Assembly: GCF_035830635.1 (NCBI RefSeq)
Contig: NZ_JAYMFI010000007.1
Location: 124,001 to 188,000, forward strand
Source: Adlercreutzia shanghongiae
Lineage (GTDB): Bacteria; Actinomycetota; Coriobacteriia; Coriobacteriales; Eggerthellaceae
Reading direction: 5' to 3'
Length of the DNA stretch: 64,000 nt
Made by a program: the position numbers and the translations under genes. Below the pieces are notes generated by a model. It had not been told where the DNA came from. It did no database searches and saw nothing but the letters and a program-made list of their open reading frames with translations. How positions within the stretch are numbered: position 1 is the stretch's first letter; every line of letters begins with the position of its first letter. Of the stretch, positions 52,486-61,507 are shown in pieces.

Positions 52486-52703
52486 GGCGGGCTCTCTCCC
52501 TCATGTTCGCTGTCGGTGAAACGGATCCCGGCGGCCTCGTCGCCGCTCAAGTTCTGGGTTATTGTACCCAGCAAGCGCCTCTCGCCCTCTAAATCCCATA
52601 CAAACCGAATAATTCAACCTGCAAGGCCACACCCCGCGCTCCCCCTGCGGGCCGTGGCCTATCATGGAGGGGCAACCCACCCGCACCGGAGAAAGGAGCC
52701 GCC

Positions 52704-53696
52704 GTGAGCGCATTCCTCGACACCATGATCGCCCAGGCGAAATCTGACAAGCAGGCTATCGTTCTGCCTGAGGGCAACGACATCCGCACGCTGCAGGCAG
52801 CCGAGAAGATCCTCGCCGAGGGCATTGCCGACCTCATCATCCTCGGCAATCCCGACGACATCGCCGCCGCCGGGCTGAACCTCGAGGGCGCCCGCATCGT
52901 GAATCCGCTCACCTCCGAGCTGCGCGAGGGCTTCGCCGAGCGTCTGGCCGAGCTGCGCGCCAAGAAGGGCATGACGCGCGAGCAGGCTCTCCAGCTCATG
53001 GACAACGAGCTGTACTTCGGCATGATGATGGTGAAGGAGGGCCAGGCCGCGGGCCTCGTCTCCGGCGCGTGCCATTCCACCGGCGACGTGCTGCGCCCCG
53101 CCCTGCAGATTCTGAAGACCGCCCCCGGCGCGTCGATGGTGAGCTCGTTCTTCATCATGAACGTGCCCGACTGCGAGCTGGGTCACAAGGGCACCTTCCT
53201 GTTCTCCGACTGCGGCCTGGAGGTGCAGCCCGACGCCGAGCGCCTGGCCCAGATCGCCCTGAACGCCGAAGCCGCCTGGAGAAGCCTCATCGACGGCGCC
53301 GAACCGGTGGTGGCCATGCTGTCGCACTCCTCCTACGGGTCGGCCGCAAACGACGACGCCGACAAGGTGGTGCGCGCCACCGCGCTCGTGAAGGAGCTCG
53401 CGCCTGAGATGGCCGTCGACGGCGAGCTGCAGCTGGACGCCGCCATCGTCCCCGAGATCGGCGCGGCGAAGGCGCCCGCCTCGCCGGTGGCCGGCCGCGC
53501 CAACGTGCTCGTGTTCCCCGACATCGATGCGGGCAACATCGGCTACAAGCTCGTGCAGCGCCTGGCCAAGGCCGAGGCCTACGGGCCCATCCTCCAGGGA
53601 ATCGCCGCTCCGGTAAACGACCTGTCCCGCGGATGTTCGGCCGAGGACATCGTCGGCGTGGTGGCCATCACCGCCGTCCAGGCCCAGGAGAAGTAG
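52704..53696 (+). CDS. pta: phosphate acetyltransferase
   Basis: 330-residue Pta of the short type: AIVLPEGNDIRTLQAAEKIL, LVSGACHSTGDVLRPALQI, and MLSHSSYGSA plus GRANVLVFPDIDAGNIGYK at the end. It converts acetyl-CoA to acetyl phosphate. The start is GTG with AAAGGAG upstream. Its usual partner ackA lies 7.8 kb away, in opposite orientation, with the duplicated flavoprotein module between. Confidence 0.95.
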   Translation: MSAFLDTMIAQAKSDKQAIVLPEGNDIRTLQAAEKILAEGIADLIILGNPDDIAAAGLNLEGARIVNPLTSELREGFAERLAELRAKKGMTREQALQLMDNELYFGMMMVKEGQAAGLVSGACHSTGDVLRPALQILKTAPGASMVSSFFIMNVPDCELGHKGTFLFSDCGLEVQPDAERLAQIALNAEAAWRSLIDGAEPVVAMLSHSSYGSAANDDADKVVRATALVKELAPEMAVDGELQLDAAIVPEIGAAKAPASPVAGRANVLVFPDIDAGNIGYKLVQRLAKAEAYGPILQGIAAPVNDLSRGCSAEDIVGVVAITAVQAQEK

Positions 53697-53729
53697 GAAC
53701 GTCCCGTCCGCAAGCCTACGGCACGAGGA

Positions 53730-53753
53730 GCCGGCTTTTGGCCGGCTTCTTTC
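53730..53753 (+). terminator. terminator after pta
   Basis: AGCCGGC (53730-53736) pairs with GCCGGCT (53742-53748) around TTTTG, followed by TCTTTC. It lies 33 bases after the pta stop, before the convergent LuxR C. Confidence 0.75.
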
Positions 53754-53785
53754 ATAGAGACAGCACCCCGGCCCTGCGCCGCGTC

Positions 53786-55228
53786 CTAGTCGCGCGGAGC
53801 GCCGAACATCTCGAAGAGCTCGTCTCGGCTGTGTACGCCAAGCTTCTTGTACACATGGCGGATGTGCGACTTCACCGTGCCGTTGGCCACCACCATGGCC
53901 CGAGCCACCTCGCTGGCCGACTTCCCCTCCAGCAGAAGCACGAGCACCTCTTTCTCGCGCTCGCCCAGGTTGTGCTCGGCGGCGATGCGGTCGAGGGCCT
54001 CGCGCCGGGCGGCGACGCGGGCCTCCTCGGGGTCTGCCGGCGCGCGCTCGTCGAGCACCCCGTCGGCGCGGCGCGTCATGAGACCGCGGCGGATGAGGGT
54101 GAACATCGCCGCGTTCGCTGTGAGGACCGACAGGATGACCATGATGTCGGAGGCGAACGACGGCGCGAACAAGAAGCACGCGGCCATGCACAAACGGCCG
54201 ACGATGCAGCCAGCCGTAAACGCCACCATGAGGCGCAGAAGCCCCGCGGCCGCCCGGCGACGATCCCCTCCCATGCCGGCGCACAGCAGCACCGCCGCGT
54301 AGGCGAGGAACAGAAACATCCCGAGCGCCGCCAGATCGAAGGACAGGGCGGGGTCGATGTTGAGGGAGGAAGCGGCGATGGTGGCCATGACGATGGCCGG
54401 CACCGCGACGCTCGTGAGCGGGAAGGCCGACACGTTCACCAGAAGGCCCAGGGCGCACACGAGCAGCATGGGAGCGAAAAAGGCGCCCGCCGCGAACGAG
54501 GCGCTCTCGCCGTCGATGCCCGCGAACGATATGGCCGTGATGAAGGCAAAGCTGAACAGGCACGTTGCCAAGACGAGGTAGCGGAAGGGATGATCGCGCT
54601 CCGCCGGAAGCGCGACGGCGCCATCTTCCATTTCGGCCCGCACCGCCTTGAGCTTTCGAACAAGAACGAACGTGGCGATGAAGAGGAGCACGGCCATGCA
54701 GGCGCAGATCTTCGCGCCCACGAGCCCCGAGAAAACCCAAATGGCGAATCCCGCGAACATGGCGGCCAACATGATGTTCCAGACCACCGCCGAGGGCCGC
54801 AGGCCCGCATGCACGGCGATCCACGACACCATGGCCACGGGCAGGTAGATGCCGAACACCCCTCCGAATACCCAGTTCACCGGGTCGGGTACATCGATGC
54901 CCACCTCGAACAGGACGCAGTACACCACGAGCGTGCCCTGCACGAGCCCGGCAAGGGCCCACAGCGCCCGCCCGCTCGGCACAAGGGGGACGCCCCCGCG
55001 TCCGCGCACGATGAGCGCGATGGCGCACAATAGCTCGGCGACATAAGTGGCGTCGGTGTAGGACACCATGAGCGCCGAGGTGTGCCACATGGCCGGCCAG
55101 AAGTACACCTGCCCCACGAAGGCGAGGTTGCACGCCAAGCCCACGAACAGGCTCGCCGATCCGGGGGCCTGGAACTGCTCCTCGAATCCGGATCGCAGGA
55201 CCGCAGCGGCCTTTTCCAAACGATTCAT
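53786..55228 (-). CDS. membrane LuxR-type transcriptional regulator (C)
   Basis: 480 residues: about 12 membrane segments to residue ~390, an Arg/Glu-rich linker, then a LuxR helix-turn-helix (LGEREKEVLVLLLEGKSASE ... GTVKSHIRHVYKKLGVHSRD). It is the closest paralogue of regulator D (57609-59042), matching it over the whole length. GGGAGGG precedes the ATG. It is divergent from flavoprotein D. The ligand is unknown. Confidence 0.9.
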   Translation of the reverse strand: MNRLEKAAAVLRSGFEEQFQAPGSASLFVGLACNLAFVGQVYFWPAMWHTSALMVSYTDATYVAELLCAIALIVRGRGGVPLVPSGRALWALAGLVQGTLVVYCVLFEVGIDVPDPVNWVFGGVFGIYLPVAMVSWIAVHAGLRPSAVVWNIMLAAMFAGFAIWVFSGLVGAKICACMAVLLFIATFVLVRKLKAVRAEMEDGAVALPAERDHPFRYLVLATCLFSFAFITAISFAGIDGESASFAAGAFFAPMLLVCALGLLVNVSAFPLTSVAVPAIVMATIAASSLNIDPALSFDLAALGMFLFLAYAAVLLCAGMGGDRRRAAAGLLRLMVAFTAGCIVGRLCMAACFLFAPSFASDIMVILSVLTANAAMFTLIRRGLMTRRADGVLDERAPADPEEARVAARREALDRIAAEHNLGEREKEVLVLLLEGKSASEVARAMVVANGTVKSHIRHVYKKLGVHSRDELFEMFGAPRD

Positions 55229-55310
55229 TTGTTCCCTCCCTGTTTAAGCGCCCCCATCAAACCACATCGCAGCCCACAACGCCACCCTTGACTTTAGGCC
55301 GATCTTACAC

Positions 55311-55342
55311 GGGTTAGCCCCGGGTTAGCGGGGTGGGTTAGC
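55311..55342 (+). promoter_or_regulatory. GGGTTAGC box array upstream of flavoprotein D
   Basis: Three exact GGGTTAGC boxes start at 55311, 55322 and 55335 in the region between LuxR C and flavoprotein D. An inverted GCTAACC follows at 55380. The equivalent region of the second module has GGGTTAGC-like boxes with 13-bp spacing. These are good candidates for LuxR C/D binding sites. Confidence 0.6.
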
Positions 55343-55493
55343 GAATTCTTCCCGTCGTTATCCCCCGGTTACTCCTCACGCTAACCGCGAGGCCCCCGAT
55401 ATAGTGGCCACCGTCAACGAGGGCGACGCGCCCTCGATCGGCCGGGGTCCCAGGGAGGGACGGCCGAAAGAAATCAACCGTAAGGGAGTGGAA

Positions 55494-57452
55494 ATGGGAA
55501 AGTTTACCCGTCGACAGTTCATTACCGGCGGCGCCGCGGGCGTCGCGGCCATCGCGGGTCTCGGTCTTGCGGGCTGCGCGCCGCAGGCTAAGGGCGAGAA
55601 GGCCATGGCCGCCACCGGCGAGGGTTCCACCTTCGCCGACACCATCGCCTGGGACGGCGAGTACGACGTCGTCGTCATCGGCTTCGGCGCCGCAGGTGCC
55701 GTGTCCGCCTGCTACGCCGCCGACGCCGGCGCAAAGGTCCTGCTTCTCGACAAGGCCCCCCAGGGCATGGAGGGCGGCAACTCGCGCTTCTGCGGCCAGA
55801 TTATCCTGAATTCCGACAACAAGGAGTCCATGCTCGCCTACAACAAGGCCATGGCCGGCGACTTCGAGATCGACGAGGAGCTCTTCGACGTGTACGCCGA
55901 GGGCCTCACCCAGACCAAGAACATGCTGCGCGACTTCTTCGGCGTGCCCGAGGAGAACTTCATGGACTGGAAGTACGATTCCACTCCGCAGCCGCTCATC
56001 GGCATGTTCGCGCCCGAGTACCCCGAGCTGGAGGGCGGCGAGGACCTGCACGTGCTGACCGTCAGCGACAACGTGTGCAACTCCGCCCTGTGGAAGGTGT
56101 ACCGCAACAAGGTGCTGTCCATGTCCGACAACATCGACGTGTGGTACATGTCCCCTGGCGTGAGCCTGTTCCAGGACCCGGTCAGCAAGGCCGTCATCGG
56201 CGTCGAGGTCGATAAGGCCGGCGAGACCGTGAACATCCGCGCCAAGAACGGCGTCGTCATGACCATGGGCGGTTTCGAGAACAACAAGCAGATGGTGGAG
56301 GACTACCTGGGCCTCACCAAGAGCACCCCGGCCGGCACGCTGTTCAACACCGGCGACGGCATCAAGATGGCCATGGGCGTGGGCGCCGACCTGTGGCACA
56401 TGGAGGCCTTCGAGGGCAACTGCTTCGCCCTGGGCGGCATCTCCTTCGTGGTGCCCGAGGACCAGCACGCCAAGACCTTCAACGACCTGCGCAACCTCTC
56501 CGGCAGCATCGTCGTGGTGGGCAACGGCGGCGAGCGCTACCTGCGCGAGGACGTGTACAACCGCCACGGCCACGTGCCGAGCAACGGCGACTGGATCAGC
56601 CCGAAGCGTCCCCGCAGCACCTACATGGTGTGGGACGCCGCTCAGAACAAGGCGATCACCGAGGAGTATCACGGCATCCCGGCCGGCTTCGAGGACCAGG
56701 TCGTGACGGCCAACACCATCGCCGAGCTGGAGAGCGCTCTCGGCATCCCGGCTGGCAAGCTCGAGCAGACCATCACCGACTTCAACAAGATGGCCAACGA
56801 CGGCTACGACCCGGCCTTCTACCGTGCCGCTGAGACCATGCGCGCCTTCGGCGAGGGCCCCTTCTACGCCATCGAGATGATTCAGGCCTTCCTGAACACC
56901 CAGGGCGGCGCCCGCCGCAACGCCCGTGCCGAGGTTGTGGGCGTCGACGGCGAGCCCATCCCGCACCTCTACTCCGCGGGCGAGTTCGGCGGCATGACCC
57001 CCTACCAGTACAACGGCGGCGGCAACATGGCCGAGTGCCTCATCTTCGGCTCGCTAGCCGGTGCCAACGCGGCTGTGGAGAAAGATCCGCTGCCGGCGCT
57101 TCCCATGGGCGTCGTGTCCGAGATCGTGTACACCCAGGGTTCCGGCAGCCACCAGGTCGACCCCGACCCGACCCAGTCCGTGCAGCTCGGCGAGGGCGAG
57201 TACCTCGGCACCTCGAAGCTGTGCATGGGCAACGAGCTGGCCGTCAAGGTGACCATGAACGGCGACAAGATCGCGGCCATCGAGGTTGTGCAGCAGCAGG
57301 AGACCGCCGGCGTGGGCAGCAAGGCGCTGGACGCCCTGCCCGCCCAGATCATCGAGGCCCAGTCCACCGAGGTCGATGCCGTGGCCGGCGCCACCGTTTC
57401 GAGCACGGCCCTCAAGGACGCCGTGAACAACGCTCTCGCCCAGGTGAAGTAA
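55494..57452 (+). CDS. Tat-exported FAD/FMN reductase, lipoprotein (D)
   Basis: 652 residues. TRRQFITGGAAGVAAIAGL and LAGC (Cys28) are a Tat signal with lipobox. The FAD domain has VVIGFGAAGAVSACYAADAG and GMEGGNSRFCGQI. The C-terminal FMN_bind domain ends with DAVAGATVSS, whose Thr634 is the expected covalent flavin site. So electrons can pass FMN to FAD in one chain. The loop that in fumarate reductases holds substrate-binding His and Arg reads TPYQYNGGGN here, so fumarate is unlikely. Very strong codon bias suggests high expression. Paralogue E lies downstream. Divergent from regulator C. Confidence 0.92.
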   Translation: MGKFTRRQFITGGAAGVAAIAGLGLAGCAPQAKGEKAMAATGEGSTFADTIAWDGEYDVVVIGFGAAGAVSACYAADAGAKVLLLDKAPQGMEGGNSRFCGQIILNSDNKESMLAYNKAMAGDFEIDEELFDVYAEGLTQTKNMLRDFFGVPEENFMDWKYDSTPQPLIGMFAPEYPELEGGEDLHVLTVSDNVCNSALWKVYRNKVLSMSDNIDVWYMSPGVSLFQDPVSKAVIGVEVDKAGETVNIRAKNGVVMTMGGFENNKQMVEDYLGLTKSTPAGTLFNTGDGIKMAMGVGADLWHMEAFEGNCFALGGISFVVPEDQHAKTFNDLRNLSGSIVVVGNGGERYLREDVYNRHGHVPSNGDWISPKRPRSTYMVWDAAQNKAITEEYHGIPAGFEDQVVTANTIAELESALGIPAGKLEQTITDFNKMANDGYDPAFYRAAETMRAFGEGPFYAIEMIQAFLNTQGGARRNARAEVVGVDGEPIPHLYSAGEFGGMTPYQYNGGGNMAECLIFGSLAGANAAVEKDPLPALPMGVVSEIVYTQGSGSHQVDPDPTQSVQLGEGEYLGTSKLCMGNELAVKVTMNGDKIAAIEVVQQQETAGVGSKALDALPAQIIEAQSTEVDAVAGATVSSTALKDAVNNALAQVK

Positions 57453-57503
57453 GTAGCCTGATGCGATAAGGGACGCGCAAGCGCCCCGCAATCCCTCCCC
57501 ATT

Positions 57504-57537
57504 GGAAAGGCGGGGCCCTTCAGGGCCCCGCCTTTCC
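57504..57537. terminator. bidirectional terminator between flavoprotein D and LuxR D
   Basis: GGAAAGGCGGGGCCC (57504-57518) pairs with its exact complement at 57523-57537 around TTCA, between convergent stops. The A/T-rich ends of the arms provide short U tracts on both strands. Confidence 0.8.
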
Positions 57538-57608
57538 GCACTTCAACGGCAGTCGGTCCGGCTGCCCCCCGCACGCCGAGACCGCCGCTTGAGCGCGCGG
57601 CGCGCGGA

Positions 57609-59042
57609 TTACTCGCGCTCGATGCCGAACATCTCGAACAGCTCGTCGCGGCTGTGGATGCCGAGCTTGCGGTACACATGGCGGATATGCGACTTCGCCG
57701 TGCCCTTGGCCACTACCATGGCCCGAGCCACCTCGCTCGCCGACTTTCCCTCGAGCAGAAGCGTGAGCACCTCTTTTTCGCGCTCGCCGAGGTTGCGCTC
57801 GGCGGCCACCCTGCCCACCTCGACGCGCAACGCCGGCTCCAGTTGCTCGGCCTCGGCGGAAAACGGCGCATCCGGGGGCACCTCCCCCGCACTGCGCGGC
57901 ACGCCTCCCCGGCGCACGAGGACGACCATCGCGGCATTGGCCGCCAGGATGGAGAGCACGATGAGCATATCCGATGTGAGAAGGCCGAGAAACGCCGTGC
58001 ATGCCACCATGCACGCGCGGCCGACGAGGCAGCCCGCCGCGAAGGCAGCCACGAGGTTCAGGAAAGCCCGCAAGGCGCGCGGCGGGTCAGTCCGCATATG
58101 CGCGCACAGCAGGACGACGCTGTAGGCGAGGAAGAGGAACATACCCAAGGCGGCAATATCGAACGAAAGAGCCGGATCGATGTTGAGCGAGGACGCCGCA
58201 ATGGTGGCCATGACGATGGCCGGCACCGCGATGCTCGCCAGGGGGAAGGCCGACACGTTCACCAGAAGCGCCGCCGCGCACACGAGCATCATAGGCGCGA
58301 AGAAGGCCCCGGCCGAAAACGACGCGCTCTCGCCCCTGATGCCGGCGAAGGCGATGGCCGTGATGAAGGCGAAGCTGAAGAGGAACGTCGCGGAGACGGG
58401 GTAGCGGAAGGACGGAACGGCCGGCTGGGCCGGAGCGGGAGCCGAGGCCCCCTCGCGTATCGTGCCGAGCTTCCGCACGAGGACGAGGGTCGCGGCGAAG
58501 ACGAGGAGCACCGAGCACACGCACACCTTCACACGGTCGAGATCCGAGAAGATCCATATGGCGAAGGCAGCGAAGACGGCGGCGAGCATGATGTTCCAGA
58601 TGAGGGCGGAAGGACGCAGATCCAGGCACACCGCGAACCAGGAGAGCATGGCTACCGTCAGGTAGATGCCGAGGATGGCGCCGCACGCCCAGTTCACCGG
58701 ATCGGGCACCGGCACCCCCGCTTCGAACAGGGCGCAGTACAGCACCATGGTCGCCGCGACGAGCGCCGTCAGAAGTCCGACGAGCCACGGCGGGGGCACG
58801 GCGCCCGACCGCCGCACGCGCGCGCCCACGATGAGGGCGCACAGCAACTCGGCGACATAGGCGGCATCGGTGTAGGTGACCATGATGACGGAGGTGTGCT
58901 GCATGACGGGCCAAAAGTACGTCTGCCCCGCGAACGCGAGGTTGCAGGCGAGTCCGACGAGCAGGCTTGTAGAGCCCGTGGCGCGGAACTGGTCCTCGAA
59001 ACCCAGGCGGAGCGCAAGCGCCGCCCTCTTGAAACCGTTCAT
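57609..59042 (-). CDS. membrane LuxR-type transcriptional regulator (D)
   Basis: 477 residues from the ATG at 59042 (GGGAGGG upstream); longer starts lack support. Same architecture as regulator C and clearly its duplicate: the C-terminal helix-turn-helix is nearly identical, LGEREKEVLTLLLEGKSASE and SHIRHVYRKLGIHSRDELFE, while the first membrane segments and the linker have diverged. The recognition helix region has GTAKSH where C has GTVKSH. Divergent from flavoprotein E. The near-identical DNA-binding domains suggest that C and D could cross-regulate. Confidence 0.9.
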   Translation of the reverse strand: MNGFKRAALALRLGFEDQFRATGSTSLLVGLACNLAFAGQTYFWPVMQHTSVIMVTYTDAAYVAELLCALIVGARVRRSGAVPPPWLVGLLTALVAATMVLYCALFEAGVPVPDPVNWACGAILGIYLTVAMLSWFAVCLDLRPSALIWNIMLAAVFAAFAIWIFSDLDRVKVCVCSVLLVFAATLVLVRKLGTIREGASAPAPAQPAVPSFRYPVSATFLFSFAFITAIAFAGIRGESASFSAGAFFAPMMLVCAAALLVNVSAFPLASIAVPAIVMATIAASSLNIDPALSFDIAALGMFLFLAYSVVLLCAHMRTDPPRALRAFLNLVAAFAAGCLVGRACMVACTAFLGLLTSDMLIVLSILAANAAMVVLVRRGGVPRSAGEVPPDAPFSAEAEQLEPALRVEVGRVAAERNLGEREKEVLTLLLEGKSASEVARAMVVAKGTAKSHIRHVYRKLGIHSRDELFEMFGIERE

Positions 59043-59104
59043 TGATCCCTCCCTTGTCCTCCCCCATGAAAGCACAACGGAAATCACCGCGCCAGCGTCA
59101 AAGC

Positions 59105-59152
59105 GCTAACCCCCTGCCGGGTTAGCGGAGTGGGTTATCGAGGCGGGTCAGC
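59105..59152 (+). promoter_or_regulatory. GGGTTAGC-like box array upstream of flavoprotein E
   Basis: GGGTTAGC at 59119, GGGTTATC at 59132 and GGGTCAGC at 59145 start exactly 13 bases apart. An inverted GCTAACCC lies at 59105-59112. The same boxes occur in the flavoprotein D region at 55311-55342. Location between LuxR D and flavoprotein E supports a regulator array. Confidence 0.6.
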
Positions 59153-59303
59153 CCATTGTGCCCCGTTAACCCCCGCTTACCTCTCCCGCTGCCCCACGCC
59201 CATCCGATAGGGTGAGAACCGTGCTCGGGGGCATAGGGATCCTCCGAGACGACCGAACCTAGAGGAGGGGCGGTCGAAAGACAACGAACGTAAGGGAGAG
59301 GAA

Positions 59304-61259
59304 ATGGGAAAGTTTACCCGTCGACAGTTCATTAGCGGCGGCGCCGCGGGCGTGGCGGCCATCGCTGGCCTCGGCCTTGCGGGCTGCGCGCCCGCCGGCC
59401 AGGGTTCGCCCATGGCGGCTACCGGCGAGGGCCTCACCTTCGCCGACACCATCGCCTGGAACGGCGAGTACGACGTCATCGTGGTCGGTTTCGGCGCCGC
59501 GGGTGCCGTGGCGGCCTGCTACGCCGCCGACGCCGGCGCGAAGGTGCTGCTCATCGACAAGGCGCCCCAGGGCATGGAGGGCGGCAACTCGCGCTTCTGC
59601 GGCCAGATCATCCTCTACTCCGAGGACAAGGACGCCATGATCTCCTACAACAAGGGCATGGCTGGCGACTTCCAGCTCGCCGACGACGTCGTGGAAGCCT
59701 ACGCCGAGGGCCTCACCCAGACCAAGAGCATGCTGCGCGACTTCTTCAACGTGCCCGAGGAGAACTTCATCGACTGGAAGGAAGACTGCTCCATCCAGCC
59801 GATCATCGGGATGTTCATCCCCGAGTACCCGGGCATCGAGGGCGGCGAGGAGCTGCGCGTGCTCACCGTCAGCGACGTTCTGTGCAACTCCGCCCTGTGG
59901 AAGACCTACCGCAACAAGGTCATCTCCATGGCCGACAGCATCGACGTGTGGTACATGTCCCCCGCCACCAACCTCATCCAGGACCCGGTGAGCAAGACCG
60001 TCATCGGCGTGGTGATCGACAAGGCCGGCGAGACCGTGAACGTGCGCGCCAAGAACGGCGTCGTCATGACCCTGGGCGGCTTCGAGAACAACAAGCAGAT
60101 GGTGGAGGACTACCTGGGCATCACCAAGCACGCGACGGTGGGCACCCTGTTCAACACCGGCGACGGCATCAAGATGGCCACCGAGGTGGGCGCCGACCTG
60201 TGGCACATGGAGGCCTACGAGGGCAACTGCTTCTGCCTGGGCGGCGTGTCCTTCGTCGTGGGCGAGGACGAGCACGCCAAGACCTTCGGCGACCTGCGCG
60301 TCCTTTCCGGCAGCATCGTCGTGGTGGGCAACGGCGGCGAGCGCTACCTGCGCGAGGACGTGTACAACCGCCACGGCCATTCCCCGAGCAACGGCGACTG
60401 GATCAACCCCAAGCGCCCGCGCCGCACCTACATGGTGTGGGACTCCGCCCAGAACAAGGCCATCATGGAGGAGTACCACGGCATTCCCGAGGCCTTCCAG
60501 GACCAGATCGTGACAGCCGGGAGCATCGCCGAGCTGGAGGCGCTGCTGGAGATGCCCGAGGGCAAGCTGCAGCTGACGGTCTCCGACTTCAACAAGATGG
60601 CCAACGACGGCCACGACCCGGCCTTCTACCGCGACCCCGAGTCCATGCGCGCCTTCGATGACGGCCCCTACTACGCCATCGAGATGGTGCAGGCCCTCCT
60701 GAACACCCAGGGCGGTCCGCGCCGCAACGGCCGCGCCGAGGTCATCGGCAACGACGGCGAGCCCATCGGCAACCTGTACTCCGCAGGCGAGTTCGGCGGC
60801 CTGACCCCCTACCAGTACAACGGCGGCGGCAACATGGCCGAGTGCCTCATCTTCGGCAGCATCGCCGGCACGAACGCCGCGGTGGAGAAGGACCCGCTGC
60901 CCGCGCTGCCCCTCGATGTCGCCTCCGACATCGTCTTCACCCCCGGCAGCGGCAGCAACCAGCCCGATCCCGACCCGGCCCAGTCCGTGCAGCTCGGCGA
61001 GGGCGAGTACCTGGGAACCTCCACCCTGTGCATGGGCAACGAGCTGGCCGTCAAGGTGACCGTGGACGGCGGCAAGATCACCGCCATCGACATCGTGCAG
61101 CAGCAGGAGACCGCCGGTATCGGCAGCAAGGCGCTCGACGCCCTGCCCGCTCTGATGATCGAGGCCCAGTCCGCCGAGGTGGACGCCGTGGCCGGCGCCA
61201 CCATCACCAGCGTCGCGCTGATGGACGCCGTGAGCAACGCCCTCGCTCAGGAGAAGTAA
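59304..61259 (+). CDS. Tat-exported FAD/FMN reductase, lipoprotein (E)
   Basis: 651 residues, a paralogue of flavoprotein D along its whole length. Tat signal TRRQFISGGAAGVAAIAGL with LAGC; FAD motif VVGFGAAGAVAACYAADAG; C-terminal FMN_bind domain with DAVAGATITS (Thr633). The substrate-loop reads TPYQYNGGGN, as in D. Differences cluster in the central domain (for example DVLCNSALWKTYRNKVISM against DNVCNSALWKVYRNKVLSM), so the two may reduce related but distinct acceptors. Strongly biased codon use. Divergent from regulator D. Confidence 0.92.
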   Translation: MGKFTRRQFISGGAAGVAAIAGLGLAGCAPAGQGSPMAATGEGLTFADTIAWNGEYDVIVVGFGAAGAVAACYAADAGAKVLLIDKAPQGMEGGNSRFCGQIILYSEDKDAMISYNKGMAGDFQLADDVVEAYAEGLTQTKSMLRDFFNVPEENFIDWKEDCSIQPIIGMFIPEYPGIEGGEELRVLTVSDVLCNSALWKTYRNKVISMADSIDVWYMSPATNLIQDPVSKTVIGVVIDKAGETVNVRAKNGVVMTLGGFENNKQMVEDYLGITKHATVGTLFNTGDGIKMATEVGADLWHMEAYEGNCFCLGGVSFVVGEDEHAKTFGDLRVLSGSIVVVGNGGERYLREDVYNRHGHSPSNGDWINPKRPRRTYMVWDSAQNKAIMEEYHGIPEAFQDQIVTAGSIAELEALLEMPEGKLQLTVSDFNKMANDGHDPAFYRDPESMRAFDDGPYYAIEMVQALLNTQGGPRRNGRAEVIGNDGEPIGNLYSAGEFGGLTPYQYNGGGNMAECLIFGSIAGTNAAVEKDPLPALPLDVASDIVFTPGSGSNQPDPDPAQSVQLGEGEYLGTSTLCMGNELAVKVTVDGGKITAIDIVQQQETAGIGSKALDALPALMIEAQSAEVDAVAGATITSVALMDAVSNALAQEK

Positions 61260-61306
61260 GTACCTGATGCGACGCGGGGCACCCTCCCACCCCGCGATAC
61301 CTCCCC

Positions 61307-61348
61307 GGAAAAGGCGGATTCCCCGAGCGGGATCCGCCTTTTCCTTTT
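61307..61348 (+). terminator. terminator after flavoprotein E
   Basis: GGAAAAGGCGGAT (61307-61319) pairs with ATCCGCCTTTTCC (61332-61344) over a loop that can itself form a small CCC/GGG hairpin, followed by TTTTCC. It lies 48 bases after the stop. Confidence 0.85.
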
Positions 61349-61433
61349 CCTCAGATCGGGCCGGACGGGAAAGAGAGCCCGTTCCTCCGCGACTTCGCCC
61401 GCCCTCGAACGCACAGCCCGCCCCTCGCTCCAA

Positions 61434-61475
61434 AGAAAAAGCCCCGGGCGCGCATGAGACGTGCGCGTCCGGGGC
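61434..61475 (-). terminator. terminator after ackA
   Basis: A 14-bp stem (61441-61454 with 61462-61475, starting GCCCCGG) on the 3' side of ackA. Leftwards it runs into TTTTTCTTTG. Strong intrinsic terminator. Confidence 0.9.
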
Positions 61476-61507
61476 CGAGAGGATCGCGGGGCGAGGCCGT
61501 GAGGCCC

